Origin: Gallionella sp.
GTDB lineage: Bacteria; Pseudomonadota; Gammaproteobacteria; Burkholderiales; Gallionellaceae
Length of the DNA stretch: 41,009 bases
NCBI GenBank assembly: GCA_028710565.1
Contig: JAQTTV010000028.1
Location: 1 to 41,009, forward strand
Direction: 5' to 3'
The position numbers were made by a program, and so were the translations under genes. A model generated the notes under the pieces. That model searched no databases. It saw only the letters and a program-made list of their open reading frames with translations, and was not told the DNA's origin. Positions within the stretch are counted from its first letter, which is position 1; each line of letters starts with the position of its first letter. Below, piece by piece: positions 26,641 to 35,766 of the stretch.

Positions 26641-26931
26641 ATGTACTGGGATGTAATCACCGTGCGCCCCGCAGCACCTAGAACCTTGGAGGTGGTCTTT
26701 GCTGACGGGCTAACGGGAACAATATTGATTGATGTTTCTTTTTGTACTGGCGTGTTTGATGTGTTGCAAGACGACCAGCTTGTGCATTTAGCATATATTG
26801 AAAATGGCGTGGTTTTTTGGCAAGGCGGGCTGGATCTTGCGCCAGATACCATGTATCGAGAAATCAAAAAAAGTGCGACGCGCCATTATGTCGTGAAGGC
26901 AAAGCATGACGCTTTAGCTACCCTGACCTGA
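26641..26931 (+). CDS. DUF2442 protein, second copy
   Basis: 96 aa, MYWDVITVRPAAPRTLEVVF with DGLTGTILIDVS and WQGGLDLAPDTMYREIK, matching DUF2442. It is divergent from the first copy and has a longer C-terminal tail (ATRHYVVKAKHDALATLT). It is downstream partner of the second DUF4160 gene. Divergence between pairs would limit cross-talk if they act as toxin-antitoxin systems; inference. Confidence 0.85.
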   Translation: MYWDVITVRPAAPRTLEVVFADGLTGTILIDVSFCTGVFDVLQDDQLVHLAYIENGVVFWQGGLDLAPDTMYREIKKSATRHYVVKAKHDALATLT

Positions 26932-27030
26932 CCGTCAGATTATCAACGGGATTAAATTCGATTGATTTTGACATTTGATGATGGTCAACAAATTCGTCAG
27001 ACACTTACATTTAACCGCACTATAAAGCGC

Positions 27031-27882
27031 ATGGAAAATTCAAAATTTACCGTATCTATCATGGCTCAGCATGAGGTACAGACGGCTATAAACTGGGCGA
27101 GCCATGAAGGACGGAATTCTGGGATTAACGATGCCTCTGCATTTTATGCAGCAGACGTGACGGGTTTTTGGGTTGGGAAATACGAGGACACGCCAATCGC
27201 CACCATATCCGCCGTCAAATATGGAAAATCATTCGGATTTATGGGGCTTTACATCGTACACGAAGCATTCAGAGGCAAGGGTTTTGGAATGAAAATGTGG
27301 GAAACTGCCATTTCAAGTCTGCGTGGTAGAAATATAGGATTGGATGGGGTACTGGCTCAACAAGAAAATTACAAAAAATCAGGATTCAAGTTAGCCCACA
27401 GAAACATAAGGTTCGCAGGAAAATCAACCACAACACAAATGCCAGCAAGCAGCTTTGTCGAAGCCAAAAATATTCATTTTCAAGACCTTGAAAACTACGA
27501 TAAGACATTTTTCCCTGCGGAAAGGAGTGCTTTTTTGAAGGCATGGGTAAGCCCTCAAAACACGCACACTTTAGCCATCGTTGAGAACTCAAAAATTGTG
27601 GGATATGGCTCCATTCGCACTTGTGAACGCGGGTTCAAAATTGGCCCGCTCAATGCCGAAAATGGCGATCTGGCATGTGATTTGTTTTTGGCTTTAACCG
27701 CACGCATACCAGAAGCATCGGACATATTTCTGGATGTGCCAGAGCCAAACAAAAATGCAATCCTTCTTGCTCAAAAGTTTGGTATGACTCCTGTATTTGA
27801 AACAGCCCGAATGTACACAAATGAATTCCCACCGATGCCACTCGAAAAAATATATGGCATCACCACTTTTGAGCTTGGATAA
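27031..27882 (+). CDS. GNAT-family N-acetyltransferase with C-terminal extension
   Basis: 283 aa. Residues about 5-130 form a GNAT fold: INWASHEGRNSGINDASAFY, then the acetyl-CoA loop VHEAFRGKGFGMKMWETA (RGKGFG). A second domain (about 155-283) has FLKAWVSPQNTHTLAIVENS and IGPLNAENGDLACDLFLALT, the fold found after GNAT in YitH/HolE-type enzymes. ATG 27031 is preferred; a TTG at 26962 adds 23 residues unlike the family. A/T-rich codons suggest acquisition. Substrate unknown. Confidence 0.85.
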   Translation: MENSKFTVSIMAQHEVQTAINWASHEGRNSGINDASAFYAADVTGFWVGKYEDTPIATISAVKYGKSFGFMGLYIVHEAFRGKGFGMKMWETAISSLRGRNIGLDGVLAQQENYKKSGFKLAHRNIRFAGKSTTTQMPASSFVEAKNIHFQDLENYDKTFFPAERSAFLKAWVSPQNTHTLAIVENSKIVGYGSIRTCERGFKIGPLNAENGDLACDLFLALTARIPEASDIFLDVPEPNKNAILLAQKFGMTPVFETARMYTNEFPPMPLEKIYGITTFELG

Positions 27883-28025
27883 ATCCCCTCTAGCAGACTG
27901 TTAGGGAGATGCTGGTAATTATTTTAGCGAGGTGACTAGGTTTTGAGTAGCCTGTTAATCCACTTTGACTTGCGAACAACTAGAGTCATCTTCTCGCAAA
28001 AGAGACTAAACTCAAATAACTGTAC

Positions 28026-28580
<555 letters not shown>

Positions 28581-28629
28581 TTAAAGAGACCGATTGTCAC
28601 ATTTGCAACAATCGGTCGCGATGCAACAA

Positions 28630-29187
28630 TTAGATTGGGCCGCGTCCTGCACGTGTCAATGCCACGGTGCGAGTCAATGCTTCAGCTAAGGACACTTTAT
28701 CGCCTTTGGGCTTGTAATCACTCAACGCTTTATAAACAGTCACGATTTTTTGCGCGGCAGATTGCCCCTTAAAATCACTCTTATCTAAAGCGGCAAGGTC
28801 GATTAACTCATTCCAAATTAAGCCTTCTTGCATCCCAATAACAGGAATACTGAGACCATTGGTGTCGACAATTAAAGGCTTGTTGATATTCACCACAAAT
28901 AGAATCATGCGAATATCTGCTGCAAAATCAGCCTGATAGTAGTCCAGCACCTTGGGCAACAACGCCAAATCGTCCAAGCTACCGACGTAGAGCTTGATCT
29001 TGTCATTTTCTGCCAGCACGATGGTGTTTTTGATGGTGGCAGTGGGTGGCATACGGTGTCCGTGCGCATCGCCCACTTCACCCAGCTCCAAGACCAAATC
29101 CCCGCGATACGCCGCGTAGCTGCCTTCAGACTCTTTGAAGTTCATGTTGAACAACAGTCCTTTTTGTTCGTAATCATTGAATAGCAT
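28630..29187 (-). CDS. unrecognised protein upstream of flavodoxin
   Basis: 185 aa, MLFNDYEQKGLLFNMNFKES onward. Soluble, with mixed alpha/beta appearance and no cysteine or metal motif. I do not recognise a family. AAGGTG lies 6 nt before the ATG. It probably forms an operon with the flavodoxin and is divergent from the zinc-ribbon kinase gene, 191 nt away. The conserved-looking run VLAENDKIKLYVGSLDDLAL is a good search probe. Confidence 0.75.
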   Translation of the reverse strand: MLFNDYEQKGLLFNMNFKESEGSYAAYRGDLVLELGEVGDAHGHRMPPTATIKNTIVLAENDKIKLYVGSLDDLALLPKVLDYYQADFAADIRMILFVVNINKPLIVDTNGLSIPVIGMQEGLIWNELIDLAALDKSDFKGQSAAQKIVTVYKALSDYKPKGDKVSLAEALTRTVALTRAGRGPI

Positions 29188-29378
29188 AATGCACCTTGTC
29201 GTAAATGAATGATGGAACTTTCATTGAGCAAAATGCGTACCAAATATTCGCATGACACCGTATTTAGGTTTTTCAAAGTGGGAATGGATTACTCTCCGCA
29301 AGTGAGTTGTTTAAGTTGCATCCAATAGGGTATCGTGCGAGCTTCTGTAATTGCCCTGAAGCACTGCGTGGAGTCACC

Positions 29379-31802
29379 ATGAATGATCTCGTTAGAATTT
29401 GCCCACTGTGCGGCACACACAACCCACCCGATGAGACTTTTTGCAACTGCGGGACATTGCTGGCAGATGTGGATTTTACACATATAGGCGTGAAGCCAAC
29501 TGAAGTCGAGGCAGTTTCACCCCCCTCCCCTGTCACCTCCCCTGACAATCAGTTTGTACTATGTCCACACGAAGATTGCGCACAACCTAATCCCAGCGGT
29601 TCGACCCGTTGCGTGTATTGCAACCGCGAGATTACTGCCCCCACTGCTACCACTGACCCGCTTGCCGAGCAGCAATCTGTTTTGCCGCCCACTTTGCGTG
29701 TCCAGTTTCGCGTATTAGAACTACTGCCCACCGCAGGGGGACAAGCAGATTTGGTGCTGGCGGAAACGCCCCAACATGAACAACGGGTGATTAAGCTCTA
29801 TCGCAAAGGCATCGCGCCTAACTGGGATCTGTTAGCGCAACTGCCTGACAGCCCTTACCGCGTAAAGTTATTCCTACACGGCGTGGTGGACGACACGGGC
29901 TATGAAGTGATGGAGTATTGCGCAGCAGGCACGCTACGCAATCTATTAAGCCATTGGCCGCAATCAAATGACACCGTGCGGCGGTTGATAGAACAGCTGT
30001 CAACCATGCTAGTGGCTTTGCACGGCAAGCAAATTTTGCACCGCGATTTAAAACCCGAAAATATTCTGATTCGCCAGACTTCCCCACTCGAAATTGCCCT
30101 GACCGACTTTGGCGCGTCCTCGCTCAAAATGGCGACGCAATATTTCACCAAGGGTGCACGCACGGCACATTACGCCGCACCTGAAGTCCTCACGGGCGTA
30201 TTGGATGAAAAATCCGATTGGTGGGCCTTGGGCATGATTCTGCTGGAAACCATTACAGGGCGACATCCTTACGAAGATTTAAGTGAGCAAGTGGCGTTAC
30301 ATCAACTGGCAACCAAGTCGGTGGATGTGCAAGGCGTGATGGATGATGACTTGCGCATGCTATGTCGCGGGCTGTTGTTGCGTAATCCCAGCAAACGCTG
30401 GGGCGCAGATGAGGTTAGTCGTTGGTTGGCAGGTGATCCGCGTTTAACCATGCCTGACGATGCGGGTGAAGGCGCGGCGGTGCGACCTTATACCCTCAAA
30501 AAATCACAATGCACTACCCGCAATGACTTGGCTTTAGCCTTGGCGCGCTATTGGGAAGAAGGTAAAAAAGACCTCGCGCGTGGCACGATCACGCAATGGG
30601 TCGAGCAGGATTTACGCGATTTCAATCTGGCGCGTGACATTCAAGATGTGATGGCAAAACACGAATTGAGCGATGATGGGCATTTGCTGCGCGTGATTCT
30701 CTGTGCTTTGCCAGGGATGCCACCAATTTGGCAAGGCAAAGTCATTACCCAAGCCGCCTTGGTGCGGGCCGCAATGTTGGCACTGGAAGATCATCGCGAA
30801 TCTCGTTTATGGTTATTCTCGATCTATCGCGAAGGCGTGTTCAAGGTTTTAGGCGATAACGGCAACACTGATATGCTAGCATATTCTCAAACATGGAAGT
30901 CAGGCGTAGAACAATACCGCCAACTCTGGGCGCGCAGCAAAGAGTTAGAAGAATCTTGGCGGCATCGCCCACTCAGAACCTACCCTGGCGAAGTGGTGGA
31001 TGTGGATGACCTGTTGTATCTGGCATCCATGCGCATGAATGTGCCTGCATTAGAAGCATTTTTGCCTGAATTAGTGCTATCGCTGTATGTGCCAGACTTT
31101 ACCGCATCCGCTGAGCAATCCGTATTGGCGGCTTATGCAAGCACCGCGACAACCTGTCAGTGGTTCGTCACCTTGATTGACGAAACCACCGATAAATCGC
31201 CCATTTTCTGGTGTGTCATGCAACGTTTACTTCCCTTTGCACAGGAAGATGGCAAAAAAGAGCAAGGTCGCCAACGGGAAGCCGTGCGCAATGCCGACAC
31301 CAACATTAGCCATGTCATCACCAAATTGGTCAATGCCTGTGCACAATTACTCGAATTTAAAGATGTGGAAAACTTAGCTGCGCAAGAATGCACCACATTG
31401 AATCAGGCAGTTTCCAATTGGATAGAACTCTCCACCTGGATCAAGGGCTTGGATCACGACCATGCAGATTTACACAAAATGACCCAACAAATGAATACCG
31501 TAAATAGCCAGATGTTTGGCCTGCAAACTTTTTTAAATCAACACCAACATCTGTTAGAGATCAACTACATTTGGACCAATCCCTCACGCTTAACTTTAGG
31601 CGCGACCTTTCTTTCACCACTCCTGCTCTACAGTTTCACCTTAACAATGCTGGTGCTGCTGGTGCTTGCTACTGGTGTATATTGGCGGAAGCAATTAGCG
31701 GTACAGTCTCAGGTAACGGGCTTGGTACGCTTACGCCGCGTGCTTCTGAGTGTACAAAAATTTAAGGATGGTTATTTAAAACAGGGGAACGAAACAACTT
31801 AA
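29379..31802 (+). CDS. zinc-ribbon Ser/Thr protein kinase with C-terminal membrane anchor
   Basis: 807 aa. Two N-terminal zinc ribbons: CPLC...CNC (Cys8, 11, 22, 24) and CPHEDC...CVYC (Cys62, 67, 78, 81). The Hanks-type kinase domain (about 108-375) has VIKLYRKG (Lys139), HRDLKPENIL (Asp223), DFGAS (Asp243) and YAAPEV. A roughly 360-residue helical region of unknown kind follows, then a membrane segment (742-769) and a basic tail. The kinase is thus probably cytoplasmic and tethered. ATG 29379 has TGGAG upstream. Complete catalytic set, so probably active. Its substrate is unknown. Confidence 0.9.
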   Translation: MNDLVRICPLCGTHNPPDETFCNCGTLLADVDFTHIGVKPTEVEAVSPPSPVTSPDNQFVLCPHEDCAQPNPSGSTRCVYCNREITAPTATTDPLAEQQSVLPPTLRVQFRVLELLPTAGGQADLVLAETPQHEQRVIKLYRKGIAPNWDLLAQLPDSPYRVKLFLHGVVDDTGYEVMEYCAAGTLRNLLSHWPQSNDTVRRLIEQLSTMLVALHGKQILHRDLKPENILIRQTSPLEIALTDFGASSLKMATQYFTKGARTAHYAAPEVLTGVLDEKSDWWALGMILLETITGRHPYEDLSEQVALHQLATKSVDVQGVMDDDLRMLCRGLLLRNPSKRWGADEVSRWLAGDPRLTMPDDAGEGAAVRPYTLKKSQCTTRNDLALALARYWEEGKKDLARGTITQWVEQDLRDFNLARDIQDVMAKHELSDDGHLLRVILCALPGMPPIWQGKVITQAALVRAAMLALEDHRESRLWLFSIYREGVFKVLGDNGNTDMLAYSQTWKSGVEQYRQLWARSKELEESWRHRPLRTYPGEVVDVDDLLYLASMRMNVPALEAFLPELVLSLYVPDFTASAEQSVLAAYASTATTCQWFVTLIDETTDKSPIFWCVMQRLLPFAQEDGKKEQGRQREAVRNADTNISHVITKLVNACAQLLEFKDVENLAAQECTTLNQAVSNWIELSTWIKGLDHDHADLHKMTQQMNTVNSQMFGLQTFLNQHQHLLEINYIWTNPSRLTLGATFLSPLLLYSFTLTMLVLLVLATGVYWRKQLAVQSQVTGLVRLRRVLLSVQKFKDGYLKQGNETT

Positions 31803-31916
31803 GTAGGGACTGATTTATTCGTCATTCCGACGAAGGTCGGAATCCAGTCCATTGATACAAAAGTATTTTTGCTTCAGCAAAAACTACAAAACCGAATAAA
31901 TCAGCACATCCTTAAG
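31798..31916. mobile_element. 119-bp inverted-repeat element after the kinase gene
   Basis: The left arm CTTAAG-6 nt-CTGATTTATTCG (31798-31821) pairs with its complement at 31893-31916. The 6-nt block differs between arms. Inside is the hairpin ATTCCGACgaagGTCGGAAT. The kinase stop codon (31800-31802) is made of the element's CTTAAG. Partial copies are at 17904 and 21688. MITE-like. Confidence 0.65.
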
Positions 31917-31968
31917 CACCCGTTCACAAGCTGTTGCGTTGGTCGGTTTGAAAATATAAAGGATGCAA

Positions 31969-32712
31969 ATGATGTCAGAAAAACAGCCTATTTCACCCAG
32001 CTTAAGCGCGTGGTTTGAAACCGAGCAAGGACAGTACGTATTGGCACGTGAGCAAGCCTATTTTGACCGCACAGTCAGTCGCATTTTTGGCTTTAATGCG
32101 CTGCAATTAGGACTGCCGACGCAGGATTTTTTATCTGCCAGTCGGATGCCATTGCGCTTAAAAGGTGCTTTCGAGACGGGTGCGGCGGTATGTTTATGTT
32201 GCGATGAATTGCCGTTTGCCTGTGCCAGTATTGATTTAGTGCTGATGCCACATATTTTAGAATTTGCCAAGCAGCCGCATCAAGTGTTGCGCGAGGTAGA
32301 ACGCGTGTTAATCCCCGAAGGAAATTTAATCATCAGCGGCTTCAATCCCTATAGTTTATGGGGCTTGCAACGCAAATGGGGCAATCAACAAGGTTATCCA
32401 TGGTGCGGTGAATTTATTGCACTCACCCGTCTAAAAGATTGGCTGGCGTTATTAGGATTTGAAGTGGTCGGCGGACGCTTCGCAGCGTATGCGCCCCCTT
32501 TTAGCCAAAGTCATTGGCTGGAAGAACGTTTCGCCTTTATGGAAGCGGCGGGAGATCGTTGGTGGGCCGTCAGTGGTGGGGTGTATTTTTTACATGCGGT
32601 TAAGCGGGTACACGGCATGCACTTGATTAAACCGAAATGGGATAAAGGGCTGATTGGACAACTGCTCCCCACCGCGACGCAACCCACCAGTCGTCAGTCG
32701 GAAAGTCAGTAA
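31969..32712 (+). CDS. class I SAM-dependent methyltransferase (YafS-like)
   Basis: 247 aa. The Methyltransf_11-like core is visible as CCDELPFACASIDLVLMPHI, LEFAKQPHQVLREVERVLIP and EGNLIISGFNPYSLWG. The glycine-rich first SAM motif is not obvious, and its place is taken by ASRMPLRLKGAFETGAAVCL. This is characteristic of the YafS-like group, often found beside rnhA and gloB, which are absent here. AAAGG favours ATG 31969 or 31972 over 31963. Substrate unknown. Confidence 0.85.
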   Translation: MMSEKQPISPSLSAWFETEQGQYVLAREQAYFDRTVSRIFGFNALQLGLPTQDFLSASRMPLRLKGAFETGAAVCLCCDELPFACASIDLVLMPHILEFAKQPHQVLREVERVLIPEGNLIISGFNPYSLWGLQRKWGNQQGYPWCGEFIALTRLKDWLALLGFEVVGGRFAAYAPPFSQSHWLEERFAFMEAAGDRWWAVSGGVYFLHAVKRVHGMHLIKPKWDKGLIGQLLPTATQPTSRQSESQ

Positions 32713-32914
32713 GGTGTTACGTACAAATAATCGGATAATTGAGCTGTTAGTCGCTAGTCGCTAGTCGTTAGCTTTTAGTTGTCCAGATAAAAATACAAGC
32801 CTACCCACATGAATATATTGCAAATAATTGTGTATGCGCTACTCACTAAAAACGGCTCTATGTGAATCATAGTGGTTCATCGTGGCACAAGTAACAATCT
32901 CCCTCACCTTCAAG
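32713..32914. other. intergenic, short reiterated GTCGCTAGTCG
   Basis: No gene. TTAGTCGCTAGTCGCTAGTC is a short tandem reiteration near 32747. The following GTTAGCTTTTAG recurs inverted near 33257-33275 on the other side of the MITE. So the MITE sits inside a larger imperfect inverted pair. Confidence 0.4.
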
Positions 32915-33203
32915 CATATGTATCTACACAACTTTGTTCCCTCACCCTAGCAGGGGGAGGGTTAGGGTGGGGGTAGAATTTCATATAAAAACAACATGCT
33001 TCATGATTTGTAGAGGCGCGTTGCACATGCCCTTGTCTGGATGCAATTCGCGCCGTCGGCGCACCCTCTCCCCCTGCCCCTCTCCCACAAGTGGGCGAGG
33101 GGAGTCTGGGTTCAAATCCAGACATTCGGATCTTGTTGTTTTTGAATGAAAAGTTTAATGCACCCTTATTCCAAAATGATTGAAAGTTGTGTAGATACCT
33201 ATG
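32915..33203. mobile_element. MITE copy A, 289 bp, ends shared with the IS4-family element
   Basis: Starts CATATGTATCTACACAA and ends TTGTGTAGATACCTATG, the IS tip with one change at the left. Its body is almost identical to the 38472 copy: a G/C-rich palindrome half, GCGCGTTGCACATGCCCTTG, a second palindrome half, then GGGTTCAAATCCAGAC. The flanks (ACCTTCAAG / CCTTGAAGA) are not an exact duplication, so this copy looks older or rearranged. The small reading frames inside are not genes. Confidence 0.85.
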
Positions 33204-33348
33204 CCTTGAAGAGGAGGGAGCCTAGTTTCACACACTGTAAATCACATAGAACCCTAAAAGCTAACAATTAGCAGCTTAACGACTTATCCACGACAATTTA
33301 CTAACAGGCACTTCCCATTGTGCGGGGAAAGTGTAACTTGGCAAAAAC
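33204..33348. other. intergenic between MITE copy A and alr
   Basis: No gene seen. CTAAAAGCTAACAATTAGC near 33253 is the inverted partner of the block near 32765. No clear terminator for alr, which converges on this segment. Confidence 0.4.
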
Positions 33349-34413
33349 CTAACCTTCCCGTATCGGCACACGTTTTGCCAGCGCACACATCAGCTCATAG
33401 CTAATCGTCCCTGCCGCACGCGCGACTTGCTCTATCGGCATTCCTTCCCCCCACAGCACAACGTTGCTGCCCACTTGGGCTTTAGGAACGGGGCTAAGAT
33501 CAACATAGAGCATATCCATCGACACCCTCCCCAAGGTGCAGGTGACCACGCCATCGACCAAGATTGGTGTGCCATTGGCGGCATGACGCGGATAACCATC
33601 GGCATAGCCACACGCCACGATGCCGATACGCATGGCGCGGTCGGCCTTAAATACCGCGCTGTAACCGACTTCATCGCCTGTGCGTAGGTGTTGCACCGCA
33701 ATGATGCGGCTGTTTAACGTCATCACGGGACGTAAACCCAATTGCTGCGCACTGGTGTCCACAAAGGGGGACGCGCCATACAACATGACCCCTGCCCTCA
33801 CCCAGTCACCATGGGTTTGCGGATAACGAATCAATGCCGCTGAGTTGCCAATAGAGCGTGCCATGCGATATGGAGATGCCAGATCATGAAAGACCGACAA
33901 TTGTTCTGTCACACCACGGGCTTCGTCTGCATGGGCAAAATGACTCATTAAAGTGATGTCGCGGATTGCGGCATGTTGCTCCAATTGCGTCATGGCGGCA
34001 CTGACCTCGGACGGTAAAAAACCAAGACGATTCATGCCAGTATTGATTTTTAACCACACATCCAAGGTGTTACGTTCAGGATAAGCCTCTAAACAAGCAA
34101 TTTGCCACGCACTGTGTATCACCGTGGTGATCTGATATTCGGCAAGTAGGGGCAAGTCTTCCGCACTAAAAAATCCTTCTAACAACAAAATAGTCTGGCG
34201 AAATCCCGCTTCACGTAATTGAATCGCTTCGTGTAAATCTAACAAGGCAAATCCATCTGCTTGTTTTAACGCGTCAGCAACACGTAACAACCCATGACCA
34301 TAGCCATCCGCTTTAATCACCGCCATGATGCGTGCACGCGTCATGCGACGTGCAACATGCAGATTATTTTCTAAAGCATTCAAGTCTAGTTGAGCAAAAA
34401 TGGGACGCGGCAT
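33349..34413 (-). CDS. alr: alanine racemase
   Basis: 354 aa PLP enzyme supplying D-alanine for peptidoglycan. The Schiff-base lysine is in MAVIKADGYGHG (Lys34). GVMLYGASPF, the catalytic-tyrosine region VGYSAVF, and VSMDMLYVDL are further family blocks. The start MPRPIFAQLDLNAL at 34413 matches family N-termini. The frame stays open to 34542, but those residues overlap lplT and are unlike alr. Divergent from lplT with a 93-bp gap. Confidence 0.96.
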   Translation of the reverse strand: MPRPIFAQLDLNALENNLHVARRMTRARIMAVIKADGYGHGLLRVADALKQADGFALLDLHEAIQLREAGFRQTILLLEGFFSAEDLPLLAEYQITTVIHSAWQIACLEAYPERNTLDVWLKINTGMNRLGFLPSEVSAAMTQLEQHAAIRDITLMSHFAHADEARGVTEQLSVFHDLASPYRMARSIGNSAALIRYPQTHGDWVRAGVMLYGASPFVDTSAQQLGLRPVMTLNSRIIAVQHLRTGDEVGYSAVFKADRAMRIGIVACGYADGYPRHAANGTPILVDGVVTCTLGRVSMDMLYVDLSPVPKAQVGSNVVLWGEGMPIEQVARAAGTISYELMCALAKRVPIREG

Positions 34414-34506
34414 GGCAAGGTCACAGCAAAAAAGGTGTGCAATCATAGCAGGGGCGTTGCTTTCGTGATATAAATCGCACTCACAAAAAATGAGCACCTC
34501 TCCCGA

Positions 34507-35745
34507 ATGAATATCGGCTTTTACATTATCCTCGCTGCGCAATTCCTTTCTGCCCTTGCCGACAATGCATTGCTATTTGCGGCGATTGCACTCCTCACAA
34601 CACTACACGCGCCAAATTGGCACACCCCCGTTTTGCAGGGTGCGTTTATCTTTTCTTATATCGTGTTGGCTCCCTTTGTCGGTGCATTTGCCGACTCGCT
34701 CCCCAAGGGAAAAGTGATGTTTCTGAGCAATAACATCAAAATTTTAGGCTGTCTGGCGATGCTATTTGGCATAGATCCCTTAGCCGCCTATGCCTTAGTG
34801 GGACTGGGTGCTGCGGCGTATTCACCTGCCAAATATGGCATTCTCACCGAATACCTCCCCCCTAGCAAACTGGTGTTGGCGAATAGTTGGATGGAAGGAC
34901 TGACCGTCGCTGCCATTGTGATGGGCGCGATAGTCGGCGGTGTACTCATTACCCCCACGATTGCAGCCCCCATGTTGGACTGGTGGGATATACCGCTGTT
35001 CACTACAGGCATAGATTCCCCGCCAGAATTAGCCATCAGCGTCATTGTGTTCGTCTATATGTTGGCGGCCATTTTTAATCTGTACATCCCCAAAGTCGCG
35101 ATTGACCACAAACCACTGAACAACAGCGCGTGGTTCTTACTGACTGATTTTGCACATAATTTCAAATTACTCTGGCGCGATCCGCTAGGACAAGTCTCGC
35201 TAGGGGTCACCACCCTGTTTTGGGGGGCAGGCGCGACTTTGCGCTTATTGGTGCTGGGCTGGGCGGCAGTGGCACTGCATTACGACATGGCAAATGCCGC
35301 TAAACTGACCGCTTGGGTCGCGGTGGGTATTGCCATTGGTTCAGTGATCGCGGCAAAATTTGTCCGCTTAGAACACTCCGTGAAAGTGCTGCCCGTCGGC
35401 ATTGCCATGGGGCTGATGGTTTTATTGATGATTCCTGTCACCAACAGCGTTTTGGCAACCGCCTTACTGATCGTTATTGGTGCCATGGGCGGCTACTTTG
35501 TCGTGCCGATGAACGCCTTGTTACAACATCGCGGACACTTACTGATGGGCGCGGGCAGCTCAATTGCGGTGCAAAATTTCAATGAAAATCTCAGTATTTT
35601 CGCGATGTTGACACTCTATGCCATCATGGAAAAACTGGATTTTGGCATCTACGTGATTATCGCGGTATTTGGTTTATTGCTATCGGGTAGCATGACCGCA
35701 CTCTATAGAAAACACGCGCACGATCAAGATGCGGGAAAAATATAA
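34507..35745 (+). CDS. lplT: lysophospholipid transporter LplT
   Basis: 412 aa major-facilitator protein that flips lysophospholipids across the inner membrane for re-acylation. About 12 helices. Family blocks include FLSALADNALLFAA (13-26), SPAKYGILTEYLPPSKLVLA and ANSWMEGLTVAAIV. In E. coli it works with the acyltransferase Aas, but no aas is present here; the neighbour is alr on one side and a cyclase 21 nt downstream on the other. No strong ribosome site at the ATG. Confidence 0.93.
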   Translation: MNIGFYIILAAQFLSALADNALLFAAIALLTTLHAPNWHTPVLQGAFIFSYIVLAPFVGAFADSLPKGKVMFLSNNIKILGCLAMLFGIDPLAAYALVGLGAAAYSPAKYGILTEYLPPSKLVLANSWMEGLTVAAIVMGAIVGGVLITPTIAAPMLDWWDIPLFTTGIDSPPELAISVIVFVYMLAAIFNLYIPKVAIDHKPLNNSAWFLLTDFAHNFKLLWRDPLGQVSLGVTTLFWGAGATLRLLVLGWAAVALHYDMANAAKLTAWVAVGIAIGSVIAAKFVRLEHSVKVLPVGIAMGLMVLLMIPVTNSVLATALLIVIGAMGGYFVVPMNALLQHRGHLLMGAGSSIAVQNFNENLSIFAMLTLYAIMEKLDFGIYVIIAVFGLLLSGSMTALYRKHAHDQDAGKI

Positions 35746-35766
35746 CCCCACTCAAAAGGATATGCT

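Noticed and set aside
26962..27030. Upstream TTG start for the GNAT gene
   Set aside because: The extra 23 residues do not resemble the family; ATG 27031 fits better.
32740..32790. CRISPR-like reiteration GTCGCTAGTCGCTAGTC
   Set aside because: Only a short low-complexity tandem with no spacers or regular repeat length; no cas genes in the window.
33100..33125. tRNA gene suggested by GGGTTCAAATCC
   Set aside because: No D arm, anticodon arm or acceptor pairing around it, and the T stem does not pair correctly; it is part of the MITE.
32934..33149. Short reading frames on both strands inside the MITE (also at 38491-38703)
   Set aside because: They are translations of palindromic repeat DNA and appear only because the repeat lacks stops.
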